The notes under the pieces were generated by a model, which was not told the origin of the DNA, did no database searches, and was given only the letters and a program-made list of their open reading frames with translations. From Caulobacterales bacterium (GTDB lineage: Bacteria; Pseudomonadota; Alphaproteobacteria; Caulobacterales; Caulobacteraceae), in NCBI GenBank assembly GCA_017302335.1, contig JAFLCT010000002.1, positions 1 to 61,679 on the forward strand: a stretch of 61,679 nt of DNA, given 5' to 3'. Below are positions 35,707 to 45,199 of this stretch, piece after piece. The position numbers were made by a program, and so were the translations under genes. How positions within the stretch are numbered: position 1 is the stretch's first letter; each line of letters opens with the position of its first letter.

Positions 35707-36594
35707 ATGGCTGCCAACAACACGCTCGCGGTGATGTCGCCTGAACAGGGACTGTCGCGCTATCTGACGGAAATCCGTAAATTTCCGATGCTGACCAAGG
35801 ATGAGGAGTTCATGCTGGCGAAACGCTGGTCTGAGCACCAGGACGCCGAGAGCGCCCATCGGCTGGTCACTTCCCACCTGCGCCTCGTGGCCAAGATCGC
35901 CATGGGGTATCGCGGCTACGGCCTGCCGATCGGCGAGGTGATCTCGGAAGGCAACGTCGGCCTGATGCAGGCCGTCAAGAAATTCGACCCGGACAAGGGC
36001 TTCCGCTTGGCGACCTACGCCATGTGGTGGATCAGGGCCTCGATCCAGGAATACATCCTGCGTAGCTGGTCGCTGGTGAAGATGGGCACCACCGCCGCGC
36101 AGAAGAAGCTGTTCTTCAACCTGCGCAAGGCCAAGAGCCAGATCTCGGCCTTCGAGGAAGGCGACCTGCACCCTGAGCACCTTTCGGCCATCGCCACCAA
36201 GCTGGGCGTGACCGAACAGGACGTCACCGACATGAACCGTCGTCTCGGAGGCGACGCCTCGCTGAACGCCCCCCTGCGCGCCGACGGCGAGAGCGAGTGG
36301 CAGGATTGGCTGGCCGACGACACGGCCGTGTCGCAGGAAACCGCCTTGGCTGAAAGCGAGGAGAAGTCCCTCCGCATGGGCCTGCTGCAAGAGGCCATGG
36401 AAGAACTGACCGACCGCGAGAAGCACATCCTGACCGAACGTCGCCTCAAGGACGATCCGGTCACCCTGGAAGAACTCGCCGGCCAATACGGCGTCAGCCG
36501 CGAACGCGTCCGCCAGATCGAGGTCCGCGCTTTCGAAAAGCTGCAAAAGGCGATGCGCGCCGCCGCCGAGGAACGCAATCTCGTCGACGCCTGA
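35707..36594 (+). CDS. rpoH: RNA polymerase sigma-32 (heat shock) factor
   Basis: RpoH directs RNA polymerase to heat-shock promoters. The 295-residue protein has region 1.2/2 (SPEQGLSRYLTEIRKFPMLTKDEE, GNVGLMQAVKKFDPDKGFRLATYAMWWIRASI), the sigma-32-specific RpoH box QKKLFFNLR (132-140) and the region 4 helix-turn-helix (LEELAGQYGVSRERVRQIEVRAFEKL). I chose the ATG at 35707; the upstream in-frame extension is non-coding leader. GGAGGG lies 10 nt upstream. A J-domain chaperone gene about 4 kb away may be among its targets, but no site was identified. Confidence 0.96.
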   Translation: MAANNTLAVMSPEQGLSRYLTEIRKFPMLTKDEEFMLAKRWSEHQDAESAHRLVTSHLRLVAKIAMGYRGYGLPIGEVISEGNVGLMQAVKKFDPDKGFRLATYAMWWIRASIQEYILRSWSLVKMGTTAAQKKLFFNLRKAKSQISAFEEGDLHPEHLSAIATKLGVTEQDVTDMNRRLGGDASLNAPLRADGESEWQDWLADDTAVSQETALAESEEKSLRMGLLQEAMEELTDREKHILTERRLKDDPVTLEELAGQYGVSRERVRQIEVRAFEKLQKAMRAAAEERNLVDA

Positions 36595-36629
36595 TCGCCT
36601 AGGCGTTCAAAATCGCCGACAGGCGATGG

Positions 36630-37472
36630 TCAGCTCGCCTGGGTCTTCGGCTCGGGCGCGCTGATCGCCAGAAGGGCGTTGATCGGGCCGATCAGATCGG
36701 CCTTGCCCGCCCGGCCCGACGCCACGCAGGTCTCCAAGGCCCCGGCGGCCAGGGCCAGCCGCGCATCCGAGGTTTTCAAGGCCAGAGTCTTCAAGGTTTC
36801 GGCCTGCTGACGTACGGCGCGCACAGCCTGGGCCGGATCGCTGTCGAATTGAGCCAGGGCCGACGCCAGAATGCGCAAAGCCTGATCCTTGGCCGCGGCC
36901 ACGGTCTGGGCGGCGGTCTTGGGCGCGTCGGCCTTGCGCTTGCGCGGCCCGGCGTATTCGCCCGAATTGAATCGGCGCCGGTCTGGCCCGACATAGGCCA
37001 CCGCCTCGACCCAATCACGCGGCTTCAGCGCCACGTTCTCGACGCGGCGAAACAGGTCGGCTGCGGTGAAGGGTTTGCGCAGAAACTCGTGCACCCCGGC
37101 GTCGCGCGCGCCCTTGATGGTCGTGGCCGTGGCGTCGGCGGTCACCATGATGATGGGCGCGTATCGACAGGCTAGCGTGGAACGGCGGATGCGTTTGGCC
37201 AGACCCGCCCCGTCCAGCCTTGGTCCGGCGCACTCGGTGATGATCAGGCCCGGCTCCACCTCGCGCGCCAGATCCATCACCCGCTGTTCATCCGATTCGA
37301 AGAAGATATCCCGCGCGCCCAGATTCTTGACGATGTCGCCCAGCAATCGCGCCGAGGCGGCGTTGGGGTCGGCCACGATCACCCGGCGCACGGTCGGCTC
37401 CAGCCGATGAACGGTCTTCTGATCCAGGGTGAACAAACTCGACGGCTCCTCTGAACCGCCTTCATAGACCAT
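36630..37472 (-). CDS. Receiver-domain protein with Glu in place of the phosphoacceptor Asp
   Basis: A 280-residue cytoplasmic protein. A response-regulator receiver fold (about 28-150) keeps the first acidic site (VIVADPN, Asp35), the switch Thr111 (IMVTAD) and Lys133 (FLRKPF). The position of the phosphorylated aspartate reads LIITECAG, with Glu80. A basic linker (RKRKADAPK) and an Ala-rich helical C-terminus (190-280) follow, with no DNA-binding domain. The Glu could mimic the phosphorylated state, so this may be a constitutively active or non-phosphorylated pseudo-receiver. It lies just downstream of purA on the same strand and convergent to rpoH. Confidence 0.8.
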   Translation of the reverse strand: MVYEGGSEEPSSLFTLDQKTVHRLEPTVRRVIVADPNAASARLLGDIVKNLGARDIFFESDEQRVMDLAREVEPGLIITECAGPRLDGAGLAKRIRRSTLACRYAPIIMVTADATATTIKGARDAGVHEFLRKPFTAADLFRRVENVALKPRDWVEAVAYVGPDRRRFNSGEYAGPRKRKADAPKTAAQTVAAAKDQALRILASALAQFDSDPAQAVRAVRQQAETLKTLALKTSDARLALAAGALETCVASGRAGKADLIGPINALLAISAPEPKTQAS

Positions 37473-37503
37473 GCCGGTTAAGGGCCGTTGAACGCAGGCG
37501 TTC

Positions 37504-38805
37504 TCAGCCGTGTCCCTGGAACGGATCGCGCATCAGGATCGTGTCGTCCCGCTCGGGGCTGGTGGACAGCAACGCCACTGGCGCACCGATCAACTCTTCG
37601 ACACGGCTGACGTATTTCACCGCATTGGCGGGCAGATCACGGAAACTACGGGCCGAAGCCGTGCTGTCGCTCCAGCCTTCCATCTCCTCATAGATCGGTT
37701 CGGCCGCCGCCTGAGCCTTCAGGCTGGACGGCAGATAGTCCAATATCTGTCCGTCGATGCGATAGCCGACGCAGATTTTCAGCGTCTCCAGCCCGTCCAG
37801 CACATCCAGCTTGGTCAGCGCCACGCCGTCGATGCCGTTGATCGCCACCGACTGACGCACCAGCACCGCATCGAACCAGCCGCAACGTCGCGCCCGGCCG
37901 GTGTTGACCCCGACTTCGCGCCCCACGGTCGCCAGGTGCCGCCCGACGTCGTCGTCCAGCTCGCAGGCGAACGGTCCCTCGCCGACGCGGGTCGTATAGG
38001 CCTTCACAATGCCCAGCACATAGCCGACCCCGCGCGGTCCCAGACCCGATCCGGCCGCCGCCTGGCCGGCCACGGTGTTGGAACTGGTGACATAGGGATA
38101 GGTGCCGTGGTCGACGTCCAGAAAGGCGCCCTGGGCGCCCTCGAACAGCACGCGCTTGCCGTCGCGAACCGCCCGGTCCAGCACCCGCCAGGCCGGTTGC
38201 ACATAGGGCAGGATCCTGGGCGCGATCTCCAACAGTTGCGCCAACAGGACATCCGGGTCGATCGGTTCCAGCCCCAGCCCGGCGCGCAGCGGATCGTGGT
38301 GCGCCCGCAGTCGGTCGATCTTGCGCTTCAGGTCGTCGGCGTCGGCCAGGTCGCAGACCCGAATGGCGCGCCGCCCCACCTTGTCTTCATAGGCCGGGCC
38401 GATACCTCGCCCCGTGGTGCCGATCTTGGCTCCCGGCGCGCTGGCCGCCGCCTCGCGCGCCACGTCCAGGGCCGGATGGATCGGCAGGATCAGACAGGCG
38501 TTCTCCGCCACCATAAGCACGTCCGGCGTGATCCGCACGCCTTGCGCCTCGATGCTCTCGATCTCGCGCACCAGATGCCAGGGATCAACCACCACGCCGT
38601 TGCCGATGATCGACGGCTTGCCCTGCACGACGCCCGAAGGCAGCAACGCCAGCTTATAGACCTTGCCATCGACGACCAGCGTATGGCCCGCATTGTGGCC
38701 GCCCTGGAACCGCACCACCATATCGGCCCGGTTCGACAGCCAATCGACGATCTTGCCCTTGCCCTCGTCGCCCCATTGGGCGCCGACCACCGCCACGTTC
38801 GCCAA
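37504..38805 (-). CDS. purA: Adenylosuccinate synthetase
   Basis: PurA joins IMP and aspartate with GTP in AMP synthesis. The 433-residue protein has the N-terminal GTP loop [44 protein letters not shown], the [17 protein letters not shown] block and the C-terminal guanine site. The length is normal. It follows serC on the same strand after 73 bp, and the pseudo-receiver gene follows it after 31 bp. Confidence 0.97.
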   Translation of the reverse strand: MANVAVVGAQWGDEGKGKIVDWLSNRADMVVRFQGGHNAGHTLVVDGKVYKLALLPSGVVQGKPSIIGNGVVVDPWHLVREIESIEAQGVRITPDVLMVAENACLILPIHPALDVAREAAASAPGAKIGTTGRGIGPAYEDKVGRRAIRVCDLADADDLKRKIDRLRAHHDPLRAGLGLEPIDPDVLLAQLLEIAPRILPYVQPAWRVLDRAVRDGKRVLFEGAQGAFLDVDHGTYPYVTSSNTVAGQAAAGSGLGPRGVGYVLGIVKAYTTRVGEGPFACELDDDVGRHLATVGREVGVNTGRARRCGWFDAVLVRQSVAINGIDGVALTKLDVLDGLETLKICVGYRIDGQILDYLPSSLKAQAAAEPIYEEMEGWSDSTASARSFRDLPANAVKYVSRVEELIGAPVALLSTSPERDDTILMRDPFQGHG

Positions 38806-38878
38806 GGTTCATGCTCCCGCTGATTGCGGGGCGCAGCCTATAGCCGGGGAATCGGCGAATGTCGCGTCGTCGTCGGAT

Positions 38879-40030
38879 TTATTCGCTCAGGACCGTCGCA
38901 AACGCCCAATCCAGCCACGGCGTCAGGGCCTCGATATCCGCCGTTTCGACCGTGCATCCGCACCAGACTCTCAGGCCCGCCGGGGCGTTGCGATGGCTCT
39001 CGACATCGAAGGCCGCGCCTTCGCCCTCCAGCAAGGCCTTCATCCGTTTGACCAGCGCCTGCCGTCCCGCCTCGTCCATCGCCTCCACGCGCGGATCGAC
39101 GAACTTCAGACAGACCGAAGTCGTCGACCGCGTCGCCGGGTCTTCGGCCAGCCAGTCAATCCACGGCGTCCGTTCGACCCAGGCATCCAGGGCCGCCGCA
39201 TTAGCCTGGGTCCGTGCGATCAAGGCCGAAAGGCCGCCGACGCCTTTGGCCCACTCCAAGGCGTCGATCCAGTCTTCCAGCGTCCAGACCGAAAAGGTGT
39301 TGATCATCGACCCGGTCGCCAGCGCCCGGTCGAACCCCTTGTCGTCGCGCAGCCTCAACACCTTGGGCACGGGGCGCGGCGATTCATACCGATCCAGCCG
39401 CTCCACCGCGCGCGGCGACAGGGCCGCGACGCCCAGTCCCGCCTCTCCGCCCAGCGCCTTCTGGAAGGAAAAGGTCACGACATCCAGCCTGGCCCAATCC
39501 AAAGGCATGGCGAAGGCGGCCGAGGTGGCGTCGCAGATCGCCAACCCCTTCCGATCCGCCGAGATGAAATCGGCGTTCGGTACGCACACGCCCGATGTCG
39601 TGCCGTTCCACGGGAACACCAGATCTTTTTCGGGATCGACTCGACTCAAATCCGGCAAACGCCCCCACGGCGCCGCCAGAACATCCGGCTCCAGCTTCAG
39701 GTGGTCGCGAACCGCCGTCGCCCACTGATGGCCGAAATTCTCATAGGCCATGACCTGAACGGCCCGCTCGCCCAGCATCGACCACAGCACCGCCTCGACC
39801 GCGCCGGTGTCCGAGCCTGGGACATAGACCAGCACCCAGTCCTCGGGGACCTCTAGCACCTCACGCGTCAGTTTCAGCCCATGAGCGAACCGCGCCACCA
39901 CCTCCGGCGCGCGAATGCCGCGTCCCAACAGATCATGCGGCAAGGCCTGTGAAGACCATCCCGGCCGCTTCGCCGTCGGACCCGAGCTGAACCAGGGCCG
40001 TTGCGGTCGTTCGTTCGGCTTGGCGTTCAT
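38879..40030 (-). CDS. serC: Phosphoserine transaminase (alphaproteobacterial type)
   Basis: SerC makes phosphoserine from 3-phosphohydroxypyruvate with PLP. The 383-residue sequence has WFSSGPTAKRPGW, the YVPGSDTGAVEAVLWS segment, FPWNGTTSG, the ICDATSAAFAM aspartate and the PLP lysine in TFSFQKALGGEAG (Lys191). This matches the distinct alphaproteobacterial SerC group. serA, its usual partner, is not adjacent; purA follows instead. Its ATG overlaps the stop of the J-domain gene (ATGA). Confidence 0.93.
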   Translation of the reverse strand: MNAKPNERPQRPWFSSGPTAKRPGWSSQALPHDLLGRGIRAPEVVARFAHGLKLTREVLEVPEDWVLVYVPGSDTGAVEAVLWSMLGERAVQVMAYENFGHQWATAVRDHLKLEPDVLAAPWGRLPDLSRVDPEKDLVFPWNGTTSGVCVPNADFISADRKGLAICDATSAAFAMPLDWARLDVVTFSFQKALGGEAGLGVAALSPRAVERLDRYESPRPVPKVLRLRDDKGFDRALATGSMINTFSVWTLEDWIDALEWAKGVGGLSALIARTQANAAALDAWVERTPWIDWLAEDPATRSTTSVCLKFVDPRVEAMDEAGRQALVKRMKALLEGEGAAFDVESHRNAPAGLRVWCGCTVETADIEALTPWLDWAFATVLSE

Positions 40031-40944
40031 GGCTTATAGGGCCGCTTGGTCCGCCACTCCTCGGCGAATTTGGTCAAGGCTTCGTCCGGCGGCTCCGGCA
40101 GGGTGACCACCAGTCGCGCCAGCAGATCGCCGCGCTTGCCGCCCGCATGGCCGCCCCGCCCCTTCAGCCGCAACACCTTGCCCGAATTCGACCCCGCAGG
40201 AACGGTCATCGACACCCTTCCTTCCGGCGTGGGCACGGTCACCTTGCCGCCCAGGACGGCGTCGGGAACCGAGATCGGCAGATCCATCTCCAGATCGGCG
40301 CCTTCACGCCGATACAGCGGGTGTTCGGCGATCTTCAGTTCGATCAAGGCGTCTCCCGCCTCGCCCATTCGTCCCGGCGCGCCCTGACCGCGCAGGCGGA
40401 TCACCTGGCCGTCGCCCGCCCCCTTGGGAATCGTCACATCCAGGGTTCGGCCGTCCGAGAACTGAATCCGTCGGGTCGCTCCGGTGATCGAATCCTCCAG
40501 GCTGATCTCCAGCGTCGCCCGAACGTCCTGGCCCTTTGGCGTGAAATCGCGCGCGCCGCGCTGTCGACCCTGCCCTCCGAACATACCGAACAGTTCGTCC
40601 AGGTCGATGTTCTCGAAACCCGCCCGGCCCCCTGGACCGCCTGCGCCGCCAAAGCCCGAGAAACCGCCCGGTCCGCCGCCGCCCGGCTGCGCGCCGCCGC
40701 CGAACCCTCGAAACTGCTCGCGACCATCGGCGTCAATCTCGCCGCGGTCGAATTTGGCGCGCTTATCCTTGTCGCCCAGCAGATCAAAAGCCGCCGTCAC
40801 TCGCTTGAACCGCTCCTCGGCGGCCTTGTCGCCAGGATTCTTGTCGGGGTGCAGATCCTTGGCCAGCTTGCGGAACGCCTTCTTGATCTCGTCCGCGCTG
40901 GCGTTCCGCGCCACGCCCAATTCCTTGTAGGGGTCGCCGGCCAC
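40027..40944 (-). CDS. DnaJ-class J-domain protein with DnaJ C-terminal domains (CbpA-like)
   Basis: This 305-residue co-chaperone stimulates DnaK. The J domain (about 4-66) has the HPD motif at 32-34 (LHPDKNPGDKAA). It is followed by a Gly/Phe-rich linker (GGFSGFGGAGGPGGRAGF) and two DnaJ C-terminal beta domains (DVRATLEISLEDSITGATR..., PKGAGDGQVIRLRGQG). No CxxCxGxG zinc repeats are present, so it is CbpA-like rather than canonical DnaJ. I chose GTG at 40944 (GGAG five bases upstream) over an in-frame TTG at 40962. It overlaps serC by four bases and follows the GTA cluster on the same strand. Confidence 0.88.
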   Translation of the reverse strand: MAGDPYKELGVARNASADEIKKAFRKLAKDLHPDKNPGDKAAEERFKRVTAAFDLLGDKDKRAKFDRGEIDADGREQFRGFGGGAQPGGGGPGGFSGFGGAGGPGGRAGFENIDLDELFGMFGGQGRQRGARDFTPKGQDVRATLEISLEDSITGATRRIQFSDGRTLDVTIPKGAGDGQVIRLRGQGAPGRMGEAGDALIELKIAEHPLYRREGADLEMDLPISVPDAVLGGKVTVPTPEGRVSMTVPAGSNSGKVLRLKGRGGHAGGKRGDLLARLVVTLPEPPDEALTKFAEEWRTKRPYKP

Positions 40945-41014
40945 AGTCGCTCCGTTCCGCAAGGCTAGGGGTGTCAGTTAAGCCAAGCTCCCGCCGTCCG
41001 AAAGACCCTCGGCG

Positions 41015-44000
41015 TCATACGGCCATCGAAAGTCGTGTCGGCGGTCCCCAACCCCAGGCCTCTCCCCATGGGCTGACCTCGATCGAAGCCGCATCCAGCC
41101 CGTCTGGAAAATCGACGGCCTGTTCGACTTCGGAATAGACGGCTTGCGGCCCTTCGACCTCCACGCTGCGCCGCACGACCGCGCCGTCCATGAACCGCAA
41201 GCGAAAACGTTGGCCCGGCTCCAGGCTTCGATCCCCATCCCAGCCATCGCCATACAGACGACGACGCGGCGTCCAGCGGATCGTGACATCGCCGCCATCC
41301 GATTGCAGGCTCAGGTGCACGGGCGACCAGGGTCGATCATGCACGCCCAGACAGGTCGCGGTCAGGACCGTCACCCCGGACCCGCCCGGCGGAACGCCCG
41401 CCGGACCCGCCCGGAACTCCAGGGGAAGTCCGCGCTCGTCGCGTCGGAAATCCAGTCGCGTCAAGGCGTCGTCCAAAACCACCACCGTCGCGCCCGCCTC
41501 GGCCCCCGCGCGCATCTCGGTCTCCGTGCCCTGCAAGGCGCGCAGAAGACCGCTCAGCCGCCATATCCCGTCGCCAAGCGCCGTCGCGTGTAGAAACGCG
41601 ACCAGCTCCCAGCCCGCTTCCGTGTGAACCGCCATCATGTTCGCGCCGCCCAGAACCGCTGCCGTTCCGCGGCTCTGCGGCGCGCGGCCTTCCAGGCGCA
41701 CCGTCAGCACATTCACCCCGTCCCAACGCCCGACCACGCCCGGCGCCAGGGCCGTTGTCAGTCGACCAACCGTCGCCGGCGTCTCTACCCGCGCGCGCCG
41801 TCCCAGGGCGCCGGACCCGGACCCCGCCTGCACTTCCATCGCCCGCCAAGGCTCGGCCGCCACGGCGGCCAGAGGCCGGTCGTCGCCTTCACGTCCCGGC
41901 AACGGCGGCAAGTCCAGCACCGCCAGGAACGGCGCGCCCGTCGGTTCCTGGATTTCCGACATGGGCGGCTCGGCGACGCCCAGCTCCCCCAGTTCCGGCA
42001 TGACGCGCGGTCGCACCACCATGTGCGGCGTCTCGTCCGACACGACCCGCCCTATGCGCCAGACGCCGTTCGCCCCCGGCGGCGTGACCGCATCGCCCGG
42101 CTCAAACCTTAAGGCCGCCAAGGGTCCCAACGCCAGGATTCGGCTCTCGACATCGTCGCCGCCGCCCAGCGCGACGGCTGCCGCCAGCCGCGCCTGTTCG
42201 GGACCGCACGCCAGCGGCAGGTCCAGATCGACGCTCCCGCCGCCCGCCTCCGTTTCGCGTCTCAGCACGACCGCCGCCGTCTGGTGGTCGGCCAAGGCGT
42301 CCACATAGCGCACCCGCGCGGTCGAGGGTCTCTCCTCCAAAACCCGGTCGCCGCGCACGGCCGCGCCTTCGTCGGGCAAGGCCAGGGCGTCCGCCTCGAT
42401 CAGCGTGACCAGGGCCTCGCGTCCCAGGATCGCGACCCGCCCATCCCGCTCTGCGATCACCGCATCCACCGCGCGCAGCAACGGCTCCAAAGCGTCCCGC
42501 GTCCGCATCGGCCGGTCGATGGCGTAGCCGGTGACTTCGCCGTCCACCCCTTCGATGACGAAGTCGTCTTCGCCCAGACCGCCGCGTCTCAGCACCGCCG
42601 CGATCATCGCCGCCACGTCGCCGACCAGACGGCCGTTCAGCCAGTGGCCCGTGCGCCACGCTGGGGCGTCGGCCCAGACATCCTTGCGCGCCGGAAACGC
42701 CGGATAGGGCCGGGCGTCCCAGCACCAGGCGTCGGCCGCCTCCAGCATCCGTCCCGCATAGGCCACGGCCGCCGGGTTGTTCACCGGCTGCGCGAAATGC
42801 TCCAGGATCGCCTCCAGCGCCCGTCGCTGCATCCGATCGCTGCGCCATCCGGTCGAGAACGGCGGCAGGGCGCTCTCGGTGCTCTTGGGATCGAAGAACA
42901 GGTTGGGCGCATTGCCGCCGCGGTCCACCGCCGCGCAACCGACCTCCGTCAACCGGATCGGCTTCATGCCGGGTTGCCAGTCGGTGGACATCGCCGACCG
43001 CACGCCGTTGATCCTCTCGTGATGCGGGTGCGACCACCAGCCGATCAGGTCCTTGGGTCGATACACCCAGTGCTCATCGTGCGCGGCGTCCAGGATCGGC
43101 GTCCGGTCCTGCGCCGCCCGCGACGCGCCGTCCGCATAATACCAGTCGAACCCCTCGCCGCCCGCGACGCCATGCGCCAGATAGGCTCGTTCGGCCTGAT
43201 GCAGGAAGTCGTCGGCATCCCGCCCGCCGTCCCCCTCACGCCAATCGGTCAACGGCGGATACCAGTCGATCCCGACATAGTCGATCGCCTCATCGGCCCA
43301 CAGCGGATCCAGATGGAACCGCACCTCGCCGGTCGGCGGTTGGTGGCCGAAATATTCCGACCAATCCGCCGCATAAGACAGCTTGATGTCAGGTCCCACG
43401 ATGGCCCGACATTCTCCCGCCAGCGCCCGATACAGTTCGACCGCCGGGTAGCCGCCCGTTTCGTCGCGGGTCCAGGTCAGTCCTCGCATCTCCGACCCGA
43501 TCAACAGGCCGTCCGCGCCAGTCTCGGCCGCCAACGCCGCATAATGCCGCGCCAGTCGTCTCAAGCCCCAGTCGTCCGCACCGCCGAAGATCGCCGCCGC
43601 CTGGTCGGCCGCCTCCGACCCGTCTTCACCCCGGATGCGGCCCCGCCAGGGATAGGCGCCTTGCGTCTCGTCGTCGCCCAGGCCCGGCAGGTCATTGTCG
43701 GCGGGAATATCCATGAAGACGAACGGATACAGCGTCACCTCCAGACCGCGGGCCTTCAACTCCGCCACCGCCTGACGCACGCTCTCGTCCGACGGCGTCC
43801 CGCCATAGGCCGGTGCGCCCTCGATCCGGCTGATCAGATGGGCGTCCTCCCGCGTCAGGCCCGAAACGCCCCAGGTTGCGCCCTCCGTGGTCTTGTCGCG
43901 GCTCTCTACGCCCGGCCTCACCCGACACTGTCCGGCTCTCAGATCGTCGCCGAACCAACCGATCACCAGGCTGACCCGCTTCAAGTTCGGGCACTGGCTC

Positions 44001-44746
44001 GTCAGTTGTTCCAGAGACAACAGGATGTCCGGCCCGCCTTGACCGGTATTTGCGTTCTCCGCCCGGGTTCGCGTCAGCCCCTCGCGCCGCGTCACCACCT
44101 CTGTCGCCAGCACGAATTCGCCTGCGCCGGGGATCAGGCACACGCCTTCCAGCTTCTCCTCCAGCCCGTCGCCCTCGGGCCGCTTCAACACCTCGAAGCT
44201 CAATTGCGGCGGCCGGTCGCCATAGGGTCCCAGCGGCAGGTCTTCGAACACCACATAGGCTGTGCCGCGATAGGCGGTCGCCGCACCCTCAACCGCCTCG
44301 ATCAACGGGTCCGGCGTCTGGGTTGCTGCACCGCGATAGATCCTCATGGCGACGCCGCTCAAATCCATCAGCCGACCATCGGCCCAGATCCGTTCGACCG
44401 CATCGATCTCGCCTTCGCAGATCGCCACCGCGAAGCTCAACGAATAGGCCGCCTCCTCGGTGCGCGGCCCGCCCTTGCCGCCGCCGTTCTCGCGCCGACT
44501 CTCCAAAAAGCGCGCGGCCCAGATCACCTGACCCGCCACCCTCATCCGGCCCAGCACGCAGGCCATCGGCGCGCCTTCGGCCGTCGATTGCAACCTCAGG
44601 CCCTCCAGCCTCGGTCCCCGCTGTCGCGCGGGCTGTAGCGCACTGATCAGGGCGTCGTCCGCGACCCGGCCCAGGGCCGAACCGATCACCCGGCCCACGC
44701 CCCCGCCCACGGCCGCGCCCACGCCGCCCAGCATCACCTGCGCCAT
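41015..44746 (-). CDS. GTA baseplate multidomain protein (megatron, gp15)
   Basis: The 1243-residue protein forms the tail tip. The first 60 residues are Gly/Ala-rich and hydrophobic (GGVGAAVGGGVGRVIGSALG). A region of about 440-740 is the GTA TIM-barrel-like domain with TRDETGGYPAVELYRALAGE, YVGIDWYPPLTDW and IRLTEVGCAAVDRGGNAPN. It is followed by phage-tail domains (rcc01698-like) around DGEVTGYAIDRPMRTRDALEPLL. It is the last gene of the GTA operon, with its start 1 bp below the stop of the peptidase gene. Its length is typical of GTA gp15. In R. capsulatus the tip protein contacts the cell envelope. Confidence 0.93.
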   Translation of the reverse strand: MAQVMLGGVGAAVGGGVGRVIGSALGRVADDALISALQPARQRGPRLEGLRLQSTAEGAPMACVLGRMRVAGQVIWAARFLESRRENGGGKGGPRTEEAAYSLSFAVAICEGEIDAVERIWADGRLMDLSGVAMRIYRGAATQTPDPLIEAVEGAATAYRGTAYVVFEDLPLGPYGDRPPQLSFEVLKRPEGDGLEEKLEGVCLIPGAGEFVLATEVVTRREGLTRTRAENANTGQGGPDILLSLEQLTSQCPNLKRVSLVIGWFGDDLRAGQCRVRPGVESRDKTTEGATWGVSGLTREDAHLISRIEGAPAYGGTPSDESVRQAVAELKARGLEVTLYPFVFMDIPADNDLPGLGDDETQGAYPWRGRIRGEDGSEAADQAAAIFGGADDWGLRRLARHYAALAAETGADGLLIGSEMRGLTWTRDETGGYPAVELYRALAGECRAIVGPDIKLSYAADWSEYFGHQPPTGEVRFHLDPLWADEAIDYVGIDWYPPLTDWREGDGGRDADDFLHQAERAYLAHGVAGGEGFDWYYADGASRAAQDRTPILDAAHDEHWVYRPKDLIGWWSHPHHERINGVRSAMSTDWQPGMKPIRLTEVGCAAVDRGGNAPNLFFDPKSTESALPPFSTGWRSDRMQRRALEAILEHFAQPVNNPAAVAYAGRMLEAADAWCWDARPYPAFPARKDVWADAPAWRTGHWLNGRLVGDVAAMIAAVLRRGGLGEDDFVIEGVDGEVTGYAIDRPMRTRDALEPLLRAVDAVIAERDGRVAILGREALVTLIEADALALPDEGAAVRGDRVLEERPSTARVRYVDALADHQTAAVVLRRETEAGGGSVDLDLPLACGPEQARLAAAVALGGGDDVESRILALGPLAALRFEPGDAVTPPGANGVWRIGRVVSDETPHMVVRPRVMPELGELGVAEPPMSEIQEPTGAPFLAVLDLPPLPGREGDDRPLAAVAAEPWRAMEVQAGSGSGALGRRARVETPATVGRLTTALAPGVVGRWDGVNVLTVRLEGRAPQSRGTAAVLGGANMMAVHTEAGWELVAFLHATALGDGIWRLSGLLRALQGTETEMRAGAEAGATVVVLDDALTRLDFRRDERGLPLEFRAGPAGVPPGGSGVTVLTATCLGVHDRPWSPVHLSLQSDGGDVTIRWTPRRRLYGDGWDGDRSLEPGQRFRLRFMDGAVVRRSVEVEGPQAVYSEVEQAVDFPDGLDAASIEVSPWGEAWGWGPPTRLSMAV

Positions 44747-45199
44747 TCATCCCGTTCCTTCGATACGCGCTTCGGGAAAGGCGAACACGGCCGCCAACCG
44801 CCGCCGCCACCACGGTCCCATCCAGCTCTCGACCACGGCTCGCCCCCAATAGGCGTGGATTATTCGCCACTCCGGCCCACCCACGTCGCTGATGACGGCG
44901 CAGTGTTTCACCGCCGCACCCTGGCATATGCGGAACAGGGCCACGTCCCCCGCTTCGGCCGTCGTGACCGGCTTTTCGATCAGCCGCCGCCTGGCGGCGT
45001 CCAGCATCAGCTCGCCTTCCTCCACCTCGGCCCAATCGGGGCGATAGGGGGGCGGCGTCTCCGGCTCGGGTCCCACCACCTCGCGCCACACGCCGCGCAC
45101 CAGACCCAGGCAGTCCGCACCGTCCCCCTTTTCACTGGCCTGATGCCGATAGGGCGTGCCCAGCCAGCCGCGCGCCGCAGCCACGACATCGGCCCTCAT
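44747..45199 (-). CDS. GTA NlpC/P60-type cell wall peptidase (gp14)
   Basis: A 150-residue NlpC/P60 peptidase that would open recipient peptidoglycan during DNA entry. The catalytic residues are in GADCLGLVRGVW (Cys30) and AVKHCAVISD (His99), with GWLGTPYRHQAS at the front as in the family. I chose the ATG at 45199, which overlaps the stop of the DUF2163 gene (ATGA); a longer opening upstream lies inside that gene. It is part of the tail-tip module. Confidence 0.93.
   Translation of the reverse strand: MRADVVAAARGWLGTPYRHQASEKGDGADCLGLVRGVWREVVGPEPETPPPYRPDWAEVEEGELMLDAARRRLIEKPVTTAEAGDVALFRICQGAAVKHCAVISDVGGPEWRIIHAYWGRAVVESWMGPWWRRRLAAVFAFPEARIEGTG

Noticed and set aside
42284-44638. 784-codon open frame on the plus strand inside the GTA megatron gene
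   Set aside because: It is a shadow of the well-supported gp15 frame. It is rich in Arg, Pro and His, lacks domains and has no ribosome binding site.
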